From: Karalla daura
Taxonomy: Eukaryota > Chordata > Actinopteri > Chaetodontiformes > Leiognathidae
Length of the DNA: 64,000 nucleotides
Direction of reading: 5' to 3'
Assembly (NCBI GenBank): GCA_029224185.1
Contig: CM055195.1
Coordinates: forward strand, 23,788,548-23,852,547
The stretch's first letter is position 1. Each line of letters begins with the position of its first letter. Positions 55,801 to 64,000 of the stretch are shown one piece after another. The notes under the pieces were generated by a model. That model had not been told where the DNA came from and made no database searches. It saw nothing but the letters and a program-made list of their open reading frames with translations. Position numbers and translations under genes: made by a program.

Positions 55801-58674
55801 GTTCCAGGTCTTAACCTCGTTTTGCGCATTTACTACTCGTCTTCAGAAAATTGCGCCTCAAGCTTCCACTGACACGCTCTCCATGAGAGTGTTGGGGATT
55901 AAATGTGAACCAACGTGTCTTTGGGGCGAACAGGTGGTCCCTGTCTTTGGGCAAGGCGGTGTCCATTCATGGCACTAAGTCTTAATCTGACAGGGAAAGA
56001 GAAACCTGAGACCATTTTCATCCCAGTCACCTCTGATCAGTGAGTTAAAGGCTGGTTCATGCAATGGGCACAAAACGGCAGATCCTACGGTATTAACTGT
56101 GTGTCTGTCCTTATTGGATGCTGCAAGTCATTCATCACGGCAGAAACAGATTTTTTTTTTTCAGATCGAAGCGTGTTAGAGATTTGATATTGTTAAAAAC
56201 TTAAATGCTCTCAGGGACCAAAATTTCCCCCCACAGCAAATATCAAATTGCTTGAAATATTTCTCAATTCATCCCAAATTGTAACCAGAAAGTGGATCCA
56301 GGGGACAAGACTGAAGTCAGAGTGTGGAGCGTTTAACAGAAAACACATTTTTCGTTGTTCCTCCGTGTTCCCCCAGCCAAGAAGTTTGCAGAAATGCAGC
56401 CCAAGAAGGAGGCTGCACCTAAGAAAGAGAAGGCAGGAAAAGAGGCAGCCAAGCCCCAGGAGAAGAAGGAGAAGAAAAAGGAAGAGAAGAAGCCCGCCCC
56501 CGAAGAGGAGATGGATGACTGTGATGCTGCTTTGGCTGCTGAGCCCAAGGCCAAGGATCCCTTTGCAGAGCTGCCAAAGAGGTAAAAAGAGCTTTGGCCT
56601 TTCCGTGTCCACATGTCCACTGCTTTTTGATGGTGTGTAGATTGCCATGGGCCACAGGTTCTGTTTTAAAATGAGCACTAATGGTTGGCATTTGAAGGAT
56701 TCAGAGCCACACAATGACACAGACTGGCTTAGCATGAAAGGGTGTGTACGTCACCTGACCCCTGTCACTTGGCAAGGCTGTGTCCAGCCATGGCACAGCC
56801 TTTTACTGATGGGGAAACAAAAACCTAGCCAAGTCGAAAGCCAGGCTTGCTCTGTTGCTGTGAGCAATGGCTGCAACCAACTGCCGGTACAAACCTTTTT
56901 TTTTTTGTCAAGGTTGCTTGGTGCCGCGTTGAAGAGAATTGCCCGATCGTTCAGCGTGTCCATTCCTTGACATCTTGCGTGTATCGGTCTGCTGCGTGTG
57001 ACCGGACGCTCTCTCCCCCCCTGCAGCGCATTCGTCATGGACGAGTTCAAGAGGAAGTATTCCAACGAGGACACCCTGCAGGTGGCCCTGCCCCACTTCT
57101 GGGAGCACTTCGACCGCGAGGGCTACTCCATCTGGTACTGCGAGTACAAGTACGCCAACGAGCTGACACTTCCCTTCATGAGCTGCAACCTTATCTCAGG
57201 TGAGGCCCAACTGGACACGTTCGGCCCATCGGCCTGGCCCCAGGCGTCGTCAAATGAATCGATGTGCTTTCACACAGGACAGTGTATTGCATTGGCCTGG
57301 AGCGGTAAAGTGACGTGATGGATGGATGGAAAGTGGGTCAAGCTGTTGGTCTTATCCTATGCTAGAAAAACCGGTTACCGCGTTGTAAAACTGCAGGCAC
57401 ACCAATAGTGCCTGACGCGCACTCGGAGTCGCAATCCAGGAGCTGGATCTGGAGCTTGTGTATGAATAATCTGGTCTCCTCCACTTGGTGAACTGCACAT
57501 TTTTTTAGAACGCTAGAATCCGATCACTAATGGTTGAGTAAGTGCACGTCAGTAGATTCAGAATCTGAAGTAGAGTCATGTGTGCAGCACCGGCTCGCAA
57601 TTCAACATGGCATGACTGTATAGTGGTTGAGCAGCCCGCCATGGATCATTCATTGGAAAGGGAAGCATTTGTCCCCTGTCAACTAACAAGGCAGTGTCTA
57701 GTAATGGCAGCGAGCCTGAATCTGACGAGGGGAAGAGAAAACCTGAGACCATATTCATCCCAGTCGTCTCTTGATTCAGTGAGAAAAGGCTGGTTCATGC
57801 TATGGGCACAGACCTTAGGCGAACGCATCCTGCCAGAGCGGAGCGCTCGACACTTGTCGTGTTCAACACTTGTTGTGTCGACAGATTCACAAATGTAATC
57901 AAGCTACTCTGCTCGCTCTGCACAGGTATGTTCCAGCGCCTTGACAAGCTCAGAAAGAATGCCTTCGCAAGTGTCATCTTGTTTGGCGGCGCCAACGACA
58001 GCAGCATCTCCGGCATCTGGGTGTTCAGGGGTCAGAAGTTGGCCTTCGAAGTAAGTATGGGTGGTTTTCAACACACTTCTGCCCCCAAGCACTTCCTGAC
58101 CTTTTGGTGGACCCGAGTACCCTGTCAATCCGGAATGATTGAGATGGGCGACGGCCAACATCTTAGCGTAGCGGATGGTCCCCTGTCATTGGGCAAGGCG
58201 GTGTCCCGTCGTGGCACCAAGTCTTAATCTGACAGGGGAAGAGGAACCTGAGGCCATTTTCATCCCAGTCACCTCTGATCAGTGAGTTAAAGGCTGGTTC
58301 ATGCAATGGGCACAGATGCCATCCAGGCTCTTAAGTGGGAAAACCAGTTTTCATGCGAGATGATGTAGAACCTGAGTGTTTTCTGACATTGACCATACTT
58401 ACCTCTTAGTCTTATCATCGCATGTTGATAATCGATGTATTTTCCACTGGATGAGCTGTCATTTAACACATAAAGGCATCAGTGCATTCAAATACTTTAT
58501 TCTTCCTCCTTGTAGCTGTGTAGCGACTGGCAGATTGACTACGAATCATACGACTGGCGCAAGCTGGAGCCCGACAGCGAGGAGTGCAAGACCATGGTGA
58601 AGGAGTACTTTGCCTGGGAGGGTGACTTCAAACATGTGGGTAAAGCCTTCAACCAGGGTAAGATCTTCAAGTGA
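52854..58674 (+). CDS. eef1g: Translation elongation factor 1 gamma, ten exons
   Basis: Subunit of the eEF1B exchange complex that recharges eEF1A with GTP; gamma anchors eEF1B-beta. Exons: 52854-52865, 53686-53844, 53940-54003, 55053-55195, 55307-55450, 55548-55677, 56377-56581, 57027-57199, 57926-58050, 58516-58674; 437 residues, the usual vertebrate length. Domains: GST-like N domain about 1-87 (TLYTYPENWRAFKAQIAAQY), GST C domain about 88-215, Lys/Glu-rich linker about 220-275, and the conserved EF1G C-terminal domain about 276-437, ending KAFNQGKIFK. Exon 1 encodes only MAAG. Exons are markedly GC-richer than introns, suggesting high expression. Five introns each contain one H/ACA snoRNA candidate. 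Confidence 0.97.
52866..53685 (+). other. eef1g intron 1, no insert seen
   Basis: 820 bp, GC-rich near its start. Unlike the other long introns of the gene I find no H/ACA-like sequence in it. First introns of this type commonly hold transcription-enhancing sequence, but nothing diagnostic is visible. Confidence 0.5.
54168..54310 (+). ncRNA. H/ACA box snoRNA candidate A (eef1g intron 3)
   Basis: Hand folding gives the canonical hairpin-hinge-hairpin-tail form. The 5' hairpin has outer stem CCCUGUC (54174-54180) with GACGGGG (54224-54230) and an upper stem AAGGC/GUCUU. Box H AGAGAA is at 54233-54238, 14 nt from the upper stem. In the 3' hairpin CCAUU pairs with AAUGG below a pocket, and CCAGUC with GGCUGG above. 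From that upper stem to box ACA (54305-54307) is 14 nt, and ACA is three bases from the presumed end. The transcript would be processed from the spliced intron. The 5' end is approximate. Confidence 0.82.
55933..56075 (+). ncRNA. H/ACA box snoRNA candidate B (eef1g intron 6)
   Basis: Almost identical to candidate A, including bases just upstream (CGAACAGGTGG). Outer 5' stem CCCUGUC (55939-55945) pairs perfectly with GACAGGG, where A has GACGGGG: a U-A pair replaces a U-G wobble. Box H is AGAGAA; box ACA is at 56070-56072. The 3' guide pocket is unchanged. Confidence 0.82.
56753..56894 (+). ncRNA. H/ACA box snoRNA candidate C, divergent (eef1g intron 7)
   Basis: The 5' half resembles the other family members (ACCCCTGTCA, GGCAAGGC, TGTCCA, TGGCAC) but the 3' half differs. 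The upper 5' stem AAGGCUGUG/CACAGCCUU is a perfect 9 bp, and from it to box H (ACAAAA, 56817-56822) is exactly 14 nt. In the 3' hairpin UUGCUC/GAGCAA and AGCCA/UGGCU pair; box ACA at 56889-56891 lies 16 nt beyond. The basal stem of the 3' hairpin is weak. It would guide a different site from A, B, D and E. Confidence 0.62.
57667..57813 (+). ncRNA. H/ACA box snoRNA candidate D (eef1g intron 8)
   Basis: Most diverged of the four true family members. Outer 5' stem CCCCUGUCA (57673-57681) pairs with UGAC-G-AGGGG with one bulged G. Box H AGAGAA is at 57734-57739 and box ACA at 57808-57810. In the 3' hairpin the basal pairing is CCAUA/UAUGG where the others have CCAUU/AAUGG, a compensatory double change. 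The guide arms UUCAUC and UUCAUGC are unchanged. The left 5' guide arm differs (ACUAAC instead of UUGGGC). Confidence 0.8.
58174..58317 (+). ncRNA. H/ACA box snoRNA candidate E (eef1g intron 9)
   Basis: Outer 5' stem CCCCUGUCA (58180-58188) pairs perfectly with UGACAGGGG; terminal part of the hairpin is GGUG/CACC where A and B have a G-U closing pair. Box H AGAGGA at 58240-58245 lies 14 nt beyond the upper stem; box ACA is at 58312-58314. The 3' pocket is identical to A and B. Confidence 0.82.
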
Positions 58675-58857
58675 GAGGACACTGGGGCAGTGAAAGAGAG
58701 CACCCTGCGCTTCCGCCTTCCAGCACTTACAACCTATGGACTTCCAGCCGCCACGTGCTTACTTTGCTGCAAGAATGACTCTGAAATGACAGTGTTTGAA
58801 CATGAGAGTGACTTGTCTCATTGGCCCCAAACTGGTTTTCTGTTGTTTGACTTGCGA

Positions 58858-58863
58858 AATAAA
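58858..58863 (+). terminator. eef1g polyadenylation signal
   Basis: AATAAA 184 bp after the stop codon, in AAATAAAGC. It is the only strict hexamer close to the gene end. Confidence 0.75.
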
Positions 58864-60710
58864 GCATTTTCCACAATGCCATTCATGGGATTTGTTGCGT
58901 GGTCTCACTTCACTTGTGCACTCTCACTCGGCAGTCTTGAACGTTACTGCCTTCATCGGTACCCCGAGTGTGACCCAACTCCTTTACTGCTCTCTGGTTG
59001 GAGAGGCGAGACAAAGCAGCGTAGCATATGCCATCAAAGTCGGCTCCTAGGGGTCCCGCTCAGACTTGTGAATGGGCTCCTTGACGTCTAACCTGCTAAG
59101 CTGCAGTGCTCTCCCGCGACTGCAGGGGGCGACCAAAGACAAGGCTGTCGTCAGGAACCAGTCCAGGCTTGCCGAGTGGAGGCCCAGCAGAATGACCGTT
59201 TACTCTTTAACTGTAGGCCCTTGTGCTGCTGTCACTCCCAAATCTTCAAAATGAGCCTTTTTTTTTTCTCCAAACGGGGTCGAGGTAGCGAAGCGGAGTT
59301 GTGGTGAATTCCACTAAAGCTCTCTCACGCTACTGATGTAAACCTTGAAGTTCAGATCCGACAGAGTAGAGCCCGACTGTTGACACCGATAGGATTCCAA
59401 ATGTTTGTGCCGCGTAATGTTTATGAATAGAAAGATTTTGCACTGTCGTGTGATGAACCACACCCCGACTCCGAAACAGAAAGGGTGTGTCTTGGATGCT
59501 CCCTCTGCGAAGAGAAAGCGTTTCCGTCAAGGAGCGTTGACTGTGCACGGTCTGCAGGTATGCATGCGTCAGTCCAGGGGTGCCTTTCACAACATGCCCC
59601 TGAGCTAAAGAGATAAGAGAACGTATTTCAAAACGGTCCTTTAAATGGCTGCAAAAATACATTTTGGCAGCAACCTATTCCAACCAAACACACCCAACCA
59701 GTTTGTATCAGTTATGCCCATGTCTTGTTGATGTTCCCACACCCGCAGGCTGGATTATCCTTTCACTTCTGCACTGACTGATTTCTTTGTTTGTGCTTCT
59801 TTGTTCCTCTATATATACAGTTGCAGCCGTTCAAATGGGACACCTGGCGCAGCCCACGTTATGAATTCAGTTTATTATATTCACATGAGTCATCTTTTCA
59901 GAGTTTGGCTTGAGATGTCCAGCCGAGCTGATGCATTTTGCACAATCAGGTTGCAGTTTAATCAAGAAATTAGTTCGTTTGCAAAGTTGAAAGGACCGTG
60001 AGTCACTGACACACACATGAGACATGCACAAGGAAAGCATCACATCTCCGAGTGAGTCAGATGTGTCATATTTTCCGACCCGGGGGAAGAGTGATTCAGG
60101 CTCATTCTGGTGCAACCATCTTCTACCATAGTAGTGAACTAGGGAAGCCATTTTAGTTTGTTCTGTGGGCTCATGGAAATCAGAAAATGGAAATGTTCCC
60201 ACAACAGCGGAGTGAGTCCTTGATCGCATGACTCACCCATCCTGTGGATCATGGTGGAAGAGGGCTGTAACTTGAGCAAATAACTCCAAGTTCTCCCACA
60301 GCACTGCGGCAGCTACGCCGCCACCGATGGCTAACCCTTACATTGCTGAAGGAGTCGAGTTACGAAAGAATATTCATCATGTAATAAAATCTGAAATGAC
60401 CGTGGGGGTGAGCGTGCGACTCTTTTAAGACACTCGAGACAAGTTTACCGCACAGGGGTTGCAATATCAGGTCCGTGTGATCCCCCGGACCTCGCTTGTG
60501 TTTAGCAACGTCAGAGTTAAATAGCTAAACTCAAGCAAGCCACAAGAACAATACACAAACTTATGCCAACAGCAACATTTTCTCTTCCAGCCCTGCCAAC
60601 CCCCCCATCTTTATTTCTCTCTTGGCCTCGCACTCACTACTTCTTTTTCCTTCCTCTCTCCCTGCCCTGGCTCTCTGGACATTTTTCTGTGTTCGTGCAG
60701 AAGAGTTGGG

Positions 60711-60766
60711 ATGGTGCTGGGTTTGGGGAGGGGGGAGGGGAGTGGGGTGGGGCGGGGTGGGGGTTT
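60711..60766 (+). other. Plus-strand G-quadruplex motif
   Basis: At least seven runs of three or more G with short loops, ending in GGGGGTTTTAAAAG. The AT-rich TTTTAAAAG directly after could be a TATA-like element, but no gene was found downstream. Confidence 0.7.
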
Positions 60767-63479
60767 TAAAAGCAGTTGCAGCCAGGAGGAGTGTTGTCGA
60801 GGGAGGAGGACGGAGAGAGCCTGTATTGTTTCGCCACACAAAGTCTCTGTGTGGCTGTCAGCCCCCCTGTTGGTACCAAAGGCCTGGTATGCATGTGCCG
60901 AGCATCTGGTGGTGCAAGACACACATCTGGAAAAGAGTGAGGCGGTCGGTAGGGGGCTTGGAACAGAGAGGTGAAGAGCTCACCCTGGGGAGTCCGAGCC
61001 TGAAATCCAACTCAGCTTTCTCTGAAAAAAAAAAAAAAAAGTATTGCTCAAGATGTTCTTCTATGGGTTCAGTGTTGACTAGGAGACAGTTATTATTAGT
61101 AGAATGTAAGTTTTTTCAGGCTGCGGCTGTGGCTATGAAGCCCTTAAATAGCTTTTCTTCCTCTTTAGACATGTTTACAGCTCTGCAAACGTGTGTGAGC
61201 ATTGTCAGCCGGTGGTAGGGGCGTCTCCAGGCGCACAGAGACACCGCACAAGACACCGCACATACACACTGCACAGTCCCACCCTCAGAGTTTATGGAGT
61301 TTCCTTTCGACTCGAGCCAGGGGTTGGGCCTGCTTGAAATCACACTTGCAAATACACAAACACAAGTACACACTAAATTTGAGTAAAAGGAATGGGGGCA
61401 GGAAAATGGATCCTTAGTCAGCACTCAAGGACTACTTTGCTTTGTGATACTGTCCCTCACTACACATGAGCTGGAGCAGGGAAGTGTGACTGCTCAACTA
61501 GAATGAAATCGTAGGCTAGCAGGCAAGTCCTCCAACAGGTAAAGAGGGGATAAGAAGAAAAAAAGAAGCGCAGGAAAGAGTATAACTTTTAATGACAATA
61601 CAAAGACATCTAAACAGTGACCTGTGGAGTTTCACCTCTGGAGCAAGGGGCGTTTACTGCTTTTCATGCACTTAAAGGGGCGTGAGCTGCACATTTCTCT
61701 TTGGCACTAAAATGCAGCATAGTAATTTAGTACTGGAATGGAATGAAGGAGGTCAGAGGTGAACATACTGAAGGGAAGTAGCTGAAAAAGGAAGAGAGAG
61801 GAGATGATTCGGTAAAGTCACCAAACAGCCTTTAGCAAAACATGCAGCTGCATAACTACGATGTGTTAGCAACATCTAGAAGTTGAAGTGGAACAGAGAA
61901 GTGATTCTTAATCATATTGGGTTTTGCTTTGCCCTTGCATGGAGGTTGCCAGTGTGAGAGTAGAGAGGAAAAGTGTGTGACACGCAGGAAGAGAGGAGAG
62001 GTACGGCTGAGGGAAAACAAACTGCCCCTGCGCTTATGGACATGAAACCCCAGAGTTGCCTTTGGCTCATATTACCAGAATCTGGAGGTGGGGCACGAGG
62101 AGTGTTGCTGAATGATGTGAAGCAAAACTTTAATATGCACTACCATGACGACCAAGTGTTGAAACAATTATTGTCCCGGGAAATCAAAACAAATGGAAAC
62201 TAATCTGAATGCAGAAGTAATTAAACAATATACAATGTCCGCTCATCATTAGTTACTCACCAGTCACATTCAGCCTTGAGTACTCTAAGTATTAGTCAAA
62301 AGGTTTCAGCCGTTGATCGGTGCGGGTGTGTGCTGAACTGACAATATTCAAAACGCCTGAGGCATTTAATCATTTACATTAAACTTTATGCTACTCTTTC
62401 TGAGCCATTATCTTAAGAAAACAGGTTTTAGGTAACTTCACATGAAACAGTGCAAGAGCAACTGTTCTGCGTACTGTACTGCGGCAACACTTTTCACAAC
62501 ACTGAATAGGATATTTCATGCAACGTATGTCCGATTACATATGGAACTCAACCTGGTACCCCAATCTTAATTGCACAACAGTGATTTCATGTATTGACTT
62601 GCTGGCTGTTGGGAGATTACATCCCACCCAACCAACAAAGTCGAAGTGTTGGAACATTTGCAGTTATGACAGGAATGTGCAGCCCAGGAAGGTATCTGCT
62701 TGTGTTGAAGTAACAACAGATGGGTGGCGAAACAGAGGGTGGGGAAACCTCTTGCAAAACCTCTTATCGCTGCCTTGAATCAATAATTGAAAACAGCTCA
62801 CGGAGAATGATTGCCGGATGCCTCAGAAATGGATGACACAGTGGGTTAATCAGGTGCAGCACACAAAGCTACCTGTGTCTCCATGAATGTGCCAAGCCAC
62901 AGGAGTTGCTTCACTTTTTTCGGCCCTCATATGTTGGAACGTCAAACATCCGCATCACGCCTACCGTGAGCTTATCAGCCTTGATTACCTATGGCATAAT
63001 GTGACGGCAATGGCAAGACTGAACCTGCGAGGGCGTTCCCAGCATCATGGAGTTAGGATGAGTCTAGAGCACAGACATAGAAAGACTGCAAAGGCGGCAT
63101 AACAAGGAGAGAGAGAAAAAAAACAGGAAGGGTGGGGGATCATCCAACTAAAGAACAATTGCAAACTTTATACAACAAAGCAGAACAGAGTTCCCTACTA
63201 CCGTATAAACAGCTTTGTGGCATGTGATATTTATCCACATACACACAGGGCATTGCTATGGAAACATCCCTGCACGTACCAAGCCCCCCCTGCTTATTAT
63301 GTTGCTATAGCAGCCATCCCAGAATAGTTTCTTTTTTTTTTCTCCTGCCCGTCCCTCCCTCGTGTTCGTGACTCACAACTAGCAATGGAAACCACAATTC
63401 AGTCTGTCTCTCATTCGCCTGTTTTCCCCTGTACATTCCTCTCTGTACCAAAGGAACAGCTCGCCTTTCTGAATCATCA

Positions 63480-63595
63480 CTGTGTATACGTGTGTGCCTA
63501 TGTGTGTGTGTGTGCGGTTGTGTGAGTGTCTGTGAGCGTGTGTGTGAGTGTCTGTGAGCAAGAGAGAGAGAGAGGGAGCGAGAGGGAGCACGCGC
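63480..63595. repeat. GT-rich then AG-rich simple repeat
   Basis: Imperfect TGTG/GTGAGTGTCTGTGA repeats (63480-63560) pass into an AG run and GGGAGCGAGAGGGAGC. The octad GTGTCTGTGAGC occurs twice. Confidence 0.8.
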
Positions 63596-64000
63596 TGTGG
63601 GGAATTCCAGCCAGATTACCAATGATGAGTTGCTATGGTGATGGCAAATATCAGGCAGGGTGACCTGTGTTTTGCAAGATAGTGTATCTTGAGCTCTGCA
63701 TACTGTCATTAGCTGACTGTGATTTCTTTGTAGCTGTGATCTCACCATGGATACATTCGTCTCTCAACAGTAGGCCCACTTTGTTATGGGGAGTCCCAGC
63801 TTGTGGTCTGTTTACTCACAGGCCTCCAGGGGCAGGGAAGCACAAAATCACATGTATAGTAACGTGGCGCACACAGTGTAACAAATGATGCATGGGCTAA
63901 TAAAGTTACCTCTAAACTTTTTGATGACGTGTTGAGCATGGACATTATCTCCCCTGGTTTGTTTCAGTTCCATTGCTCTAAACCATTTGCCCCAGAAGAT

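Larger units (their letters stand above)
58864..64000. other. Region downstream of eef1g, no gene recognised
   Basis: No exon could be supported on either strand. The longest open frame (60622-61218, plus) is low-complexity and G-rich and has no family resemblance. Notable content is a strong plus-strand G-run tract at about 60711-60766 followed by TTTTAAAAG, and GT/AG simple repeats at 63480-63590. This may be upstream sequence of a gene beyond the window. Confidence 0.55.

Overview
This is a piece of nuclear genome from a ray-finned fish, most likely a teleost. The evidence is split vertebrate genes with GT-AG introns, dense dinucleotide and tetranucleotide microsatellites, degenerate copies of a common teleost tRNA-headed repeat, and a neuronal nicotinic receptor subunit of the alpha-8 type, which mammals lack. 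The species cannot be fixed from sequence alone. Four protein genes are supported, and all exon borders were read by eye from splice signals and protein homology.

Layout: (1) 1-2041 is upstream sequence ending in a C-run/polypyrimidine promoter tract. (2) 2042-32310 (+) holds a nine-exon alpha-8/alpha-7-class nicotinic acetylcholine receptor gene (chrna8-like). Its large introns contain microsatellites, repeat remnants, a candidate TTAA-flanked DNA transposon (16688-18171) and a 43-bp near-perfect palindrome. (3) 33705-46290 has no gene I can support and is rich in degenerate repeats. (4) 46294-48265 (-) is a five-exon gene for an AhpD/carboxymuconolactone-decarboxylase-like redox protein with an N-terminus like a mitochondrial presequence. 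(5) 49250-51555 (+) is polr2g, RNA polymerase II subunit RPB7, complete in eight exons. (6) 52854-58674 (+) is eef1g, translation elongation factor 1 gamma, complete in ten exons. (7) 58864-64000 shows no recognisable gene.

The most interesting content is inside eef1g. Introns 3, 6, 7, 8 and 9 each hold one sequence that folds by hand as an H/ACA box snoRNA: two hairpins, a hinge ANANNA box, and an ACA three bases from the end. Four of the five are clearly one family, with compensatory changes in the stems and an invariant 3' guide pocket. That pocket complements the 28S rRNA segment GCAUGAA-U-G-GAUGAA, with the guide stem exactly 14 nt from ACA. The eef1g first exon also carries a 5'TOP-like pyrimidine tract, as expected of a snoRNA host gene.

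The genes are not an operon. They are independent vertebrate units: a synaptic ion channel, a redox protein, a transcription subunit, and a translation factor whose introns probably supply rRNA-modification guides.
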